A stretch of DNA of 64,000 nucleotides, taken from the NCBI GenBank assembly GCA_910573745.1, contig CAJSYI010000007.1:33790-97789 (forward strand), given 5' to 3'. Positions 26,415 through 33,762 of this stretch are shown in pieces (positions within the stretch are counted from its first letter, which is position 1; the number at the start of each line of letters is the position of its first letter). A model generated the notes under the pieces. It was not told where the DNA came from. It worked only from the letters and a program-made list of their open reading frames with translations, and made no database searches. Origin of the DNA: Muribaculaceae bacterium. GTDB lineage: Bacteria; Bacteroidota; Bacteroidia; Bacteroidales; Muribaculaceae. The translations under genes and the position numbers were made by a program.

Positions 26415-26441
26415 TAATTTTGTTTTGACACAACAAAATTA
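26415..26441 (-). promoter_or_regulatory. Palindromic operator-like site over a -7 promoter element
   Basis: TAATTTTGTT (26415-26424) and AACAAAATTA (26432-26441) are perfect 10-bp inverted arms with 7 bp between. The minus-strand reading of 26441-26434 is TAATTTTG, a -7 element for the 26406 gene. The other arm gives the same element on the plus strand. Confidence 0.6.
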
Positions 26442-26531
26442 CGGCCTTCGGCTGCAATGTCTTTGCAGCGGACGGTTAATAAAAGTTCATTCGCCGGGGA
26501 GTGGGATGGCATGGCCGGAGCCGCTTCTTCA

Positions 26532-27575
26532 TTATGGTCTGTGGCATGTCGCTACGCGGCGCAGTCTGACCATGCTTTGCTGGTAAGGGAATTCCAGTGT
26601 GAGCGTGGTCGAGGAATCGGCAGTGTAGGCTTTGAGGCGGTGCGACATCGGTCTGAGGCAGGCGTCGATCCATGTGAGGTCGAATATTCCTCCGAAAGCG
26701 GTGGGTTGCAGCTCCCCCTTGATCATGCCGGGACTCCACAGGCCTCGGTTTGTCTCCGCTCCTCCGAGGTATACGATAAGGTAGCGGCCTTCGTCTTTCA
26801 CTATTGCCAGCATGTAGTCTCCGCCTAAACGCAAAAGGTCGTTTTCGAGCGTGGAGTCGAAGACATGCCAATAGCCTTCTATTAGGTCGGTTGAGCGTGT
26901 CAGGTGTCTGTCGAGCGAATCGGGGTCGGCCCAACGGCTCATAAGGTCTTCCGGTACGGGTTCTTGCGTGAATGTGATGCTTTCGATGGCTATTTTCGAG
27001 CCTTGTCCGGCGAAGAGTCCCACGGAATCGGCTGTGAAGCCTTCCGGAATCGGCAATGCTCCGAGGTCGCAGACCTTGTCGGCAGCCACCGTGAGCCGCC
27101 ATTCTCCCCGGATGCGCGCCAGTGTTGCCATATTGCGGTTTCCGGAAGACGCGAGATGCCCTGGGGCTTTTATTGTCAGTGATCTGCCGTCAGGGGTAGT
27201 GGCGGTGGCGCATACTGCCTGCATCGTGCCCAGTCCGTTGTCGTCGGTTTCTCCGGAACGGATTGAGACGCGCAGCTCTTCTCCGTCGGTTTGCCTTAGC
27301 GAGATTCCCCATTCTGGCTGCCGCTCCGTAAGCAGGGGATTTTTGCTTTGCAGGTCTGACACCACGGCTTTCAGACGCATATCCCTGACGCCTGGTTTCA
27401 CAGGGAACAGGATGGTCTGGTTTCCTGATATTGTGTCGGGCCACTCCCCGAATCCTCGTGAATGGTTGAGAACCAGAGGGGAGGGAAGCATTCGGGCCAA
27501 CGGGATGGCTTCTGCGGCCGTTGCCGTAAAGGCTGATGAGGAGATGAGAAGGGTTGAGGAGACCAGGGCGTTCAT
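26532..27575 (-). CDS. Hypothetical secreted protein
   Basis: This 347-residue protein has an N-terminal signal peptide (LLISSSAFTATAAEA; cut near 21). The rest is beta-rich, with two apparent parts: one around 60-190 (polar strands such as RQPEWGISLRQTDGEELRVSIRSGE) and one around 215-340 ending in LEFPYQQSMVRLRR. No catalytic motif is recognisable. It is 1 bp from the LysE gene, so it is probably cotranscribed. Function is unknown. Confidence 0.65.
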   Translation of the reverse strand: MNALVSSTLLISSSAFTATAAEAIPLARMLPSPLVLNHSRGFGEWPDTISGNQTILFPVKPGVRDMRLKAVVSDLQSKNPLLTERQPEWGISLRQTDGEELRVSIRSGETDDNGLGTMQAVCATATTPDGRSLTIKAPGHLASSGNRNMATLARIRGEWRLTVAADKVCDLGALPIPEGFTADSVGLFAGQGSKIAIESITFTQEPVPEDLMSRWADPDSLDRHLTRSTDLIEGYWHVFDSTLENDLLRLGGDYMLAIVKDEGRYLIVYLGGAETNRGLWSPGMIKGELQPTAFGGIFDLTWIDACLRPMSHRLKAYTADSSTTLTLEFPYQQSMVRLRRVATCHRP

Positions 27576-27576
27576 G

Positions 27577-28218
27577 TCATCGGGCCATGTTGATTATGCT
27601 TGTCGCTATTCCTACGGCGGCGAAGATGAAAATTATTGAGCCTATTATCCGGTTTATGAGCCATAATGAACGCAGGTTGAAGTGGGTTCTGACCTTGTCA
27701 ACGAAAAGCGTTACGAGGTACCACCACAGTGCGGCTCCTCCAAGTATGAAGATGAATCCTATTATGTAGTGGTAAAACCTGATTTCAGGCATCAGAAAGT
27801 TGAAACGTGCGAACAGTCCTACTATCAGGAAGAGTATCAATGGATTGGAAAACGTGAAGAGAAAACCGCTTATGAAGTCGGTCTTGTGGCTTGTGGCCGC
27901 GTCGGGGGCTTTCTTCAGCTTGTGCGACGGGTTCTGCCGGAAAATGTAAAGGCCGAACCCTATGAGCACTGCACTGCCGATCAGTTGGATTATGTCTTGG
28001 TTGCGTTCGAGGAACCCTTCGATGAAAGACAGCCCGAATCCGGTGAGAAGGCAATAGAATAGGTCGCTCACGGCAGCGCCGAAACCCGTGTAGAGGCCCG
28101 ACTTGCGGCCTTTGTTCAGCGTCCGCTGTATGCAGAGCATCCCTACCGGACCCATCGGGGCCGATACGAGTATGCCTATCGCCAGTCCTCGCCAGAGCAT
28201 ATAGAAAATGTCTTCCAT
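27577..28218 (-). CDS. LysE/RhtB family exporter
   Basis: This 213-residue protein has six membrane helices and the family signature APMGPVGMLCIQRTLNKGRKSGLYTG-like at about 20-45, with a GAAVSDLFYCLL helix after it. These proteins export amino acids or related metabolites; the substrate is unknown. It lies in a minus-strand group from pyrE to the hypothetical secreted protein. Confidence 0.85.
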   Translation of the reverse strand: MEDIFYMLWRGLAIGILVSAPMGPVGMLCIQRTLNKGRKSGLYTGFGAAVSDLFYCLLTGFGLSFIEGFLERNQDIIQLIGSAVLIGFGLYIFRQNPSHKLKKAPDAATSHKTDFISGFLFTFSNPLILFLIVGLFARFNFLMPEIRFYHYIIGFIFILGGAALWWYLVTLFVDKVRTHFNLRSLWLINRIIGSIIFIFAAVGIATSIINMAR

Positions 28219-28234
28219 CCCCTTGTCTGTTTTC

Positions 28235-28738
28235 TCAGTCGCGTATCATGTAGCCGCCCGATTCGCTGCGGAGGCACTGGTAGCGCGTCAGCCCGTAATT
28301 GAGGCTCCGGGCTTTGCCGTAGACCGGTGCGCCGCCGCCTGTCATCACATTGTAGCGCGAGCCGCATTCCGGGCAGACGGCTTCGAGACGGTTTTCAGCG
28401 TCAATGTATACTCGCACGTCGCGGCGGCACTCCACGGGGCAGGCGAGGTCGTAGGCCAAAGGTATGTCGGTGGTCCCGTCAAAAGGGTCTATGCCGCCGA
28501 AAAGCAGCACGCCTCCGAATCCGGTGTAGGTGGCCTCTGAATAATGGAAGCCGGACGGCTCGCCGAGTTCCTTGACGAATCTGCGGGACATTCCCGTGCC
28601 GCTGACGCCGTAGACGTTCCACATCCCTTGGTCGGTGAGGTTGATGCTCACCGGCATAGCCGGGATGCGGTCGTCGTCCACCTGGGCGCATCCGCAGATT
28701 GCCGCGCAGATTGTCGCCACGAGCAGTGGCTTTATCAT
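28235..28738 (-). CDS. Rieske-fold-like lipoprotein lacking canonical ligands
   Basis: This 167-residue protein has a lipobox AAICGCAQ (Cys near 17). The C-terminal half resembles a Rieske domain: LACPVECRRD in place of box I, then AVCPECGSRYNV in place of box II (normally CPCHGS-Y), followed by KARSLNYGLTRYQC. The two His ligands are absent, so a [2Fe-2S] Rieske cluster is unlikely; four Cys remain near the site. Similar ligand-less proteins exist in Bacteroidetes. ATG 28738 is preferred over 28750. Confidence 0.7.
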   Translation of the reverse strand: MIKPLLVATICAAICGCAQVDDDRIPAMPVSINLTDQGMWNVYGVSGTGMSRRFVKELGEPSGFHYSEATYTGFGGVLLFGGIDPFDGTTDIPLAYDLACPVECRRDVRVYIDAENRLEAVCPECGSRYNVMTGGGAPVYGKARSLNYGLTRYQCLRSESGGYMIRD

Positions 28739-28771
28739 CCTACAGGACATTCCTTGTTGCTTTTTTGTGGC

Positions 28772-29206
28772 TCAGAATTTTATGGCGGTCATCACCGTGG
28801 CGAACTGGTCTACCATCTTCTGGAGCGTGCCGCCGACCATAGGCTTCAGCATCATGGGGATGTCTATGTCGAGAAGCACCTGCACCTCCGATTCCGTGTC
28901 GCCTTTGGAGTCGATGTGCACGCCGAGCGATAGCGGCACCGGTGTGCCTATGCCGGAAAGCTCGATGCGAGAGTAAGGCTCGAGCCTGCTTGTCTTAAGC
29001 CGGATTTCCCCTACAGGGCCTGCAGGAAGCGAAATGCTGTCGGATGTGATTTTTATCTGTTCCATCATTCCGCGCTTGTCTGCCGGGATTTTGTCTTCCG
29101 GTATGTTTTCTATGACGTTGCGGAGGTTTTCCAGGTCGGAAAGTTTTTCATAGACCCTCTCTGCCGGAGCAGCGATTGTCTCTTTTGAGCTTTTGTAAGT
29201 AGCCAT
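28772..29206 (-). CDS. SRPBCC (START-like) family protein
   Basis: This 144-residue protein has a START/Bet v1-like pattern: KETIAAPAERVYEKLSDLENL at the start, a central beta sheet (ISLPAGPVGEIRLKTSRLEPYSRIEL) and a long C-terminal helix ending MMLKPMVGGTLQKMVDQFATVMTAIKF. Such proteins bind hydrophobic ligands or have unknown roles. It lies between pyrE and the Rieske-like gene; a hairpin separates it from pyrE. Confidence 0.8.
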   Translation of the reverse strand: MATYKSSKETIAAPAERVYEKLSDLENLRNVIENIPEDKIPADKRGMMEQIKITSDSISLPAGPVGEIRLKTSRLEPYSRIELSGIGTPVPLSLGVHIDSKGDTESEVQVLLDIDIPMMLKPMVGGTLQKMVDQFATVMTAIKF

Positions 29207-29264
29207 ACGTTTGATTTATCACTGGCTGAGTCCAGCGGCTTGAACAAAAATTATCAGAACACGA

Positions 29265-29305
29265 CTTTTCCGGTGCGGATATGTTTCTATGCCGCACCGG
29301 AAAAG
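29265..29305 (-). terminator. Hairpin terminator between pyrE and SRPBCC gene
   Basis: CTTTTCCGGTGCGG (29265-29278) pairs perfectly with 29292-29305 around a 13-nt loop. A/T-rich stem ends could support termination, but a clear minus-strand U-tract is absent. Confidence 0.65.
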
Positions 29306-29341
29306 GAATGTTTTTTCTCTTTCTAATGTCGGCGGCTTGTT

Positions 29342-29989
29342 TTATTCGCCGTCATGGCGTGGAGTCCAGTTGGCCGGGTCTTCGCGCCATTCCTGAAGCG
29401 TCTTCACGTAGGCGGGCGCGATGTAGTTGGTTGCCAATGCGGCTTCCAGCATGGTGCTGTAGTTGGAGAGCGAGATGAGGTTGACGTTGGCTTCGTGGAA
29501 ACGCTTCACCGACACAGGGAATTCATAATTGAATATGGCGAGCATTCCGGCCACTTCGCAGCCTGCGTTGCGTATGGCCTCCACTGCTTTCAGGGAGCTT
29601 CCTCCGGTGGAGACGAGGTCTTCGATAACCACCACTTTCTGGCGCGGCTTGAGGTTGCCCTCGATGAGGTTCTCAAGTCCGTGGTCTTTCGGTGTGGAGC
29701 GCACGTATGCGTAAGGGAGGTCGAGGGTGTCGGCCACGAGCGCGCCCATGGCGATTGCTCCTGTGGCTACTCCGGCGATGGCGTCGGCCTCGGGGAAATT
29801 CTCAAGAATCATACGAGAAAGCTCCACTTTGATGAAGTTGCGTATGTCCGGGTAGGAAAGGGTTTTGCGGTTGTCCGTATAGATGGGGGAGTTCCATCCC
29901 GAAGCCCATACGAACGGGTTTTCGGGTTGAAGCTTGATTGCGCTGATCTGGAGCAGCTTTTCAGCCAGAAGAACGGCAGGAGTTTTCAT
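29342..29989 (-). CDS. pyrE: Orotate phosphoribosyltransferase
   Basis: This 215-residue protein has the PRPP-binding loop VVVIEDLVSTGGSSL (about 119-133), an N-terminal catalytic loop region (TPKDHG with the basic residue) and a hood domain (SPIYTDNRKTLSYPDIRNF, about 34-52). It converts orotate plus PRPP to OMP in pyrimidine synthesis. A near-consensus promoter and a structured 80-nt leader precede it. Confidence 0.95.
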   Translation of the reverse strand: MKTPAVLLAEKLLQISAIKLQPENPFVWASGWNSPIYTDNRKTLSYPDIRNFIKVELSRMILENFPEADAIAGVATGAIAMGALVADTLDLPYAYVRSTPKDHGLENLIEGNLKPRQKVVVIEDLVSTGGSSLKAVEAIRNAGCEVAGMLAIFNYEFPVSVKRFHEANVNLISLSNYSTMLEAALATNYIAPAYVKTLQEWREDPANWTPRHDGE

Positions 29990-30017
29990 TGCTATTGAGA
30001 ATTTATGTGAGATGTTA

Positions 30018-30055
30018 ACTCAGTGTCCGGTCGTCCCTTGATCGGGAGAAAACGT
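30018..30055 (-). promoter_or_regulatory. Possible structured leader of pyrE
   Basis: Within the predicted 5' leader, CAGTGTCC and GGACACTC (near 30020 and 30057) can pair around an inner CCC-TTGAT-CGGG segment. This could be a simple stabilising hairpin or a regulatory structure. There is no proof of function. Confidence 0.35.
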
Positions 30056-30077
30056 GAGGACACTCGATTGGTCGTTG

Positions 30078-30108
30078 CAAAATTACCAATATATGGCCTA
30101 ATAACCAA
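30078..30108 (-). promoter_or_regulatory. Promoter of pyrE
   Basis: The minus-strand -33 TTTGG (30108-30105 region) and -7 TAATTTTG (30085-30078) are 19 bp apart. It is divergent from the sigma factor promoter at 30179-30209. Confidence 0.75.
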
Positions 30109-30178
30109 AAAATCCCGAGAATTTAACACCTTTACCGACTGAAAAGTTCTTAATACGGGTAAATTTCCCTTTTATTCG

Positions 30179-30209
30179 TTGGCCGGATAAGAAAAAGTCG
30201 CTAACTTTG
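30179..30209 (+). promoter_or_regulatory. Promoter of ECF sigma paralogue 2
   Basis: TTGG (30179-30182) and TAACTTTG (30202-30209) are 19 bp apart. ATG 30237 is 27 bp further. The resemblance to housekeeping promoters suggests basal transcription by the main sigma factor. Confidence 0.8.
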
Positions 30210-30236
30210 CACGATAGAACAAGGCTAACAACAAAA

Positions 30237-30743
30237 ATGGCATCCCAAAACTCCTTCAAGAGCATCCTTCTGGGCATGCAGGGAAATCTTCTTTCTTTCG
30301 CGATGAAGCTTACCCTTAACAGCGACGAGGCCCATGACCTCGTCCAGGACACCACGTTGAAGGCTCTGAACAATGAGGAAAAGTTTGTCGATAACGCGAA
30401 TTTCAAAGGATGGATGATGACGATAATGCGCAACATCTTCATCAACAACTACCGCAAGTCGGCACGCGAAAACACGATAATCGACACTTCCGAAGACCTC
30501 TACAGGCTCAATGTCCCTCAGGATTCAGGTATGGAGACCCCCGACAACGCTTATTCCGTTTCGGAAATATCCTCAATCATTGCCGGTTTCCCTGAAGGTT
30601 TCCGCCAGCCGTTCACGATGCACGTGGCAGGCTACAAGTATGAGGAGATTTCCGAGGAGCTTTCCATGCCGCTCGGGACGGTGAAGAGCCGCATATTCTT
30701 CACGCGCAAACGTCTGCGTGAGATTCTGAAGGATTACCGCTGA
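30237..30743 (+). CDS. ECF-type RNA polymerase sigma factor (paralogue 2)
   Basis: This 168-residue protein has region 2 with HDLVQDTTLKALNNEEKF and FKGWMMTIMRNIFINNYRK, and region 4 with YKYEEISEELSMPLGTVKSRIFF. It is the same length as the 5268-5774 protein and matches it closely across the whole length, including KDYR at the end. ATG 30237 aligns with the paralogue's start. No anti-sigma gene is adjacent. A hairpin terminator lies about 105 bp downstream. Confidence 0.93.
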   Translation: MASQNSFKSILLGMQGNLLSFAMKLTLNSDEAHDLVQDTTLKALNNEEKFVDNANFKGWMMTIMRNIFINNYRKSARENTIIDTSEDLYRLNVPQDSGMETPDNAYSVSEISSIIAGFPEGFRQPFTMHVAGYKYEEISEELSMPLGTVKSRIFFTRKRLREILKDYR

Positions 30744-30848
30744 TTCTGGCCGATTTGAGGCTGAGAATACGGAAATCCGGTTTATTCAGCCGTTTGGTTT
30801 GTCTGGTGTAGGTTTGATTCGAGCTTTCATTTTCTAACGATAAATATT

Positions 30849-30889
30849 GCGACAGGACAAGGCCGGTGAGGCTCCCCTGTCGCTTTTTT
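30849..30889 (+). terminator. Terminator after ECF sigma paralogue 2
   Basis: GCGACAGG (30849-30856) pairs with CCTGTCGC (30876-30883) and is followed by six T (30884-30889). Confidence 0.85.
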
Positions 30890-30940
30890 CTTATAGCCGG
30901 ATTTCGTATAAAAAAGCATCAGCTTAAGGCTGTGTCGTAA

Positions 30941-30980
30941 TTAGAGGCTGTTTAACAAGCATTTTTAAACAGCCTCTTAA
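30941..30980. repeat. Minimal family B inverted-repeat hairpin
   Basis: AGAGGCTGTTTAA (30943-30955) and TTAAACAGCCTCT (30965-30977) form a perfect 13-bp stem around 9 nt. The arms equal the terminal repeats of the element at 47553-47867. The rest of 30744-31229 holds the terminator above and no convincing gene. Confidence 0.7.
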
Positions 30981-31229
30981 TGTTTTTACGCCGTAGCCCC
31001 TTGCTTGGATTCCCCGTGTTTATCTGCCAAAGACTGCGGTCATTCAGGAAGTTTGTCCGCAAAGTTCGTCCGCAGGCCGCTGCCTGCAGCGACCCTGCAT
31101 GTATTCCTCAATGGCTGCTGGTTGACCGTAAGCCTTTTCCAATCGAGTGTAATCTAATGTGCGGATGCCTGAAAAATTGTCGAGGTGTTTCCTGAAAGCG
31201 TTTTCTGTCTGCTTTGAAGAGAGGTGAAG

Positions 31230-32693
31230 TCATTTTCTCAGGAGGGTGCGTAGACGGACGGCTGCGACTGCGACTGATATGGCCAGCACAAGCGACATCA
31301 GCGTGTAGGAGAGCCATGCCGAGCTTATCATGGAGCTGCCGAGCGCGGCCCCGCCGCAGACGGCGGCGTAGGCCATTACTTTCAGGGACTGGCGCGAATA
31401 GCGGAATCCGTAATAATGGCGGTTGACCACATAGTAGCCGCAGAGGCTTATGCAGCTGTCAACAAGTATTCCGATTCCGAGGCCTACGAGCCCGAAGGCG
31501 GTGAAGAAGACAAGGCTGATCACAAGGGTGAGGAGGTTGAATGCAATCCCTTCCATCCAGAAGTACAGGCGTTTGTTGTCTTTGGCATATGATATGTAGC
31601 CGAGTGGGAACATTATGAGCCGGAAAAGCACCCCGAACCCCATCCATCGCATCAGCGGCGTTACGGAAAGGAACGCGTCTGACTGCAGTATCCTGATGAC
31701 TGCAGGTGCGGAGAGGATGAGCAGGACGATGAGCGGAGTGGTCAGGAAGGCTACGATTTCCGTCTGGCGGTTGGCTATTTCCGCCACTTTCCTGTTGTCG
31801 GCGGCCACGGCCGAAAGGCGCGGGAAATAATCGAGCGACATGGCTGAGATGATCATGCCGACATATTGGTTCGTTACCGAATTGGCCGCCTGGTAAAGGC
31901 CCACTGTCTCCACCGAGCCGAACGCGCGCAGGAAGGTGGCTATGCCGTAGTGGGTTATTGTGCCGATGAGCGTCGCGGCCATCAATACCATGCCGAGGCT
32001 TATCAGCTTTTTCACCAAAGCCCCGTGTTCCGACCAGACCAGCCTTGGATTTCCTTTGTCGCCGCCGAGTTCGCGGCGCACGGAGATGAGGTAGAAGACG
32101 AAAGTGGTGAAAGCGAGGATTATCATTGCCGGGACGATCCCGTCTGTGCCGTAGAGCCAATAGAGCGGCACTCCGAACACGAGCCCGGCGGTGGCTCCGA
32201 CGAGCGATGAGACCGAAAGGCGTTTCACGGCGTGCATGCCTTGAAGTATGGCCATCTGCCCTGAGCCGGCGATTGAGAAGAACACCATCAACGAAAGGAA
32301 AACGAACCACACGGGATTGCCTTCGGAACTTCCGAAGGTGAAGGCGTTGAGCGGCACGGAGAGGATTATGCATACCGACGCCCCGAGCAAGGCTGTGGCG
32401 TAAATGAGCTTTTTCGCCACACCCAATACCGTTGCGGTCGTTTCAGGCCTGTCCCGGTTGGCGGCCACTTCCTTCACTATGGCGAGGTTTAGGCCGAGCG
32501 ACCCGAACTGCTGCACGGTGCCGGTTGCGCTGGTCAGGAGGGCGGAGACCCCCATTCCGTCCGGACCGAGGAAAAGGGCCACGAACTTGCCGCGCACCAT
32601 GTTTATCAGAATCTGGAACACCTGCACGCCGCCGAACACCGACGTGCCTTTCAGTATGCTCCTGTAGCTGTTTTCGTCCTTATTCTTTGACAT
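31230..32693 (-). CDS. Oligosaccharide flippase (Wzx/MATE-like)
   Basis: This 487-residue protein has about fourteen membrane helices and a Polysacc_synt-type N-terminus with KGTSVFGGVQVFQILINMVRGKFVALFLG-like (about 14-42). The helices continue to the end, finishing LRTLLRK. It should flip a lipid-linked glycan across the inner membrane. It overlaps the 32680 glycosyltransferase by 14 bp, so the two are probably one transcription unit. After the stop TGA, the same frame stays open for 61 more codons. Confidence 0.87.
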   Translation of the reverse strand: MSKNKDENSYRSILKGTSVFGGVQVFQILINMVRGKFVALFLGPDGMGVSALLTSATGTVQQFGSLGLNLAIVKEVAANRDRPETTATVLGVAKKLIYATALLGASVCIILSVPLNAFTFGSSEGNPVWFVFLSLMVFFSIAGSGQMAILQGMHAVKRLSVSSLVGATAGLVFGVPLYWLYGTDGIVPAMIILAFTTFVFYLISVRRELGGDKGNPRLVWSEHGALVKKLISLGMVLMAATLIGTITHYGIATFLRAFGSVETVGLYQAANSVTNQYVGMIISAMSLDYFPRLSAVAADNRKVAEIANRQTEIVAFLTTPLIVLLILSAPAVIRILQSDAFLSVTPLMRWMGFGVLFRLIMFPLGYISYAKDNKRLYFWMEGIAFNLLTLVISLVFFTAFGLVGLGIGILVDSCISLCGYYVVNRHYYGFRYSRQSLKVMAYAAVCGGAALGSSMISSAWLSYTLMSLVLAISVAVAAVRLRTLLRK

Positions 32694-33672
32694 GGAATCT
32701 GTAGGCGGTTTTCATAAGTCCCCATCCGGCAAATGAGAGCGTCTTGAGTTTGCCCGAAGCGTGTCTGCGTGCCGTCAGGTAGTCGTCGGAGCCGTATGCT
32801 TCGCGGATCATGGATTCCGCCTCATCGCGGTTTTTGCCGTATGGCATCCGGAAAAGGGCTTTGAGTGCATCGTAGACGCTGTAGAAGAACTGGCGGCAGG
32901 CAAGCGAAAACTCTTCGGATTCACGGCCGAACTCCTGTAGGGTGATTTCCATCAGTCTCCGGTTTGCGGTGAGGAAATAGAAGAAGGTCGGCTTTATCAC
33001 ATGCGTGATGGACTCGGGGTTCATATGGTATATGTAGTCTGTGGCGGCGAAGGCGGTAAGCCTTGACTTTATGAGCAGTCTCCGGGAGAGGACTTCGTCT
33101 GCAAAAGGCTTGTCTGGTTCATCACCCTCGGCGAAAGCCGCTTCATACACTTCTTTCTTCACCGCTCCCCGGAAGGCGATTCTCCATCCTGAAAGAGTCT
33201 CTTTTACGAAATCCCGTCCGGGGCCGGTACGTTGGATGAAGACTTCCGTGTACACCGACTGGGTCGGGAATTCTTGCCCGTCTTCGCTTATGGCCTTTTG
33301 GCATGTCAGCACAGTGTCCGCCCCGGTGGCTTGGATGCGGTCGGCAAGCGTCTGAAGATAGCCGTCTGCGATTTCGTCGTCGGCATCGAGTCCGATTGCA
33401 AATGTGCCTTTGGAGGCGAGTATCGCGTTCTTGCGTGGACGGTAACAGGCTCCGCTGTTGGCTTTTTCTCGGAAATATCTGATTCGGGAGTCATTTTCCG
33501 CCAGTTTTGAGGCAATCTGCGATGTGGCGTCCGTAGAGCGGTCATCGGCTATGACGATTTCCCAGTCGGTGAAAGTCTGTGCCTGTACGCTTTTCACCGC
33601 CCGTTCAAGTGTCGCTGCCACGTTGTAGGCGGGCATGACTACTGAAAACAATGGAGTCAGATCCTTTTCCAT
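32680..33672 (-). CDS. Glycosyltransferase family 2
   Basis: This 330-residue protein has GT-A motifs FSVVMPAYNVAATLERAVKS (about 9-28), IVIADDRSTDATS (about 39-51) and IGLDADDEIAD (about 92-102). An alpha-helical C-terminus follows. It acts on an activated sugar for surface glycan synthesis. The overlap with the flippase gene supports a shared pathway. Confidence 0.87.
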   Translation of the reverse strand: MEKDLTPLFSVVMPAYNVAATLERAVKSVQAQTFTDWEIVIADDRSTDATSQIASKLAENDSRIRYFREKANSGACYRPRKNAILASKGTFAIGLDADDEIADGYLQTLADRIQATGADTVLTCQKAISEDGQEFPTQSVYTEVFIQRTGPGRDFVKETLSGWRIAFRGAVKKEVYEAAFAEGDEPDKPFADEVLSRRLLIKSRLTAFAATDYIYHMNPESITHVIKPTFFYFLTANRRLMEITLQEFGRESEEFSLACRQFFYSVYDALKALFRMPYGKNRDEAESMIREAYGSDDYLTARRHASGKLKTLSFAGWGLMKTAYRFHVKE

Positions 33673-33718
33673 GAAAGACAGCCTCTTGATATTCCCTGTG
33701 ATGCTATGATACAGGAAT

Positions 33719-33739
33719 GCGGCGGTTGAAAACCGCCGC
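33719..33739 (-). terminator. Hairpin downstream of gldN
   Basis: GCGGCGGTT (33719-33727) pairs perfectly with AACCGCCGC (33731-33739) around GAA. No U-tract follows, so it may act as a stabilising end or a factor-dependent stop site. It lies 24 bp past gldN. Confidence 0.55.
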
Positions 33740-33762
33740 CCCTGGAATCAGATGTCTGATAC

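Noticed and set aside
30980..31195. 71-codon plus-strand frame after the family B hairpin
   Set aside because: No start signal, no family resemblance and a Cys/Arg-rich random-like composition.
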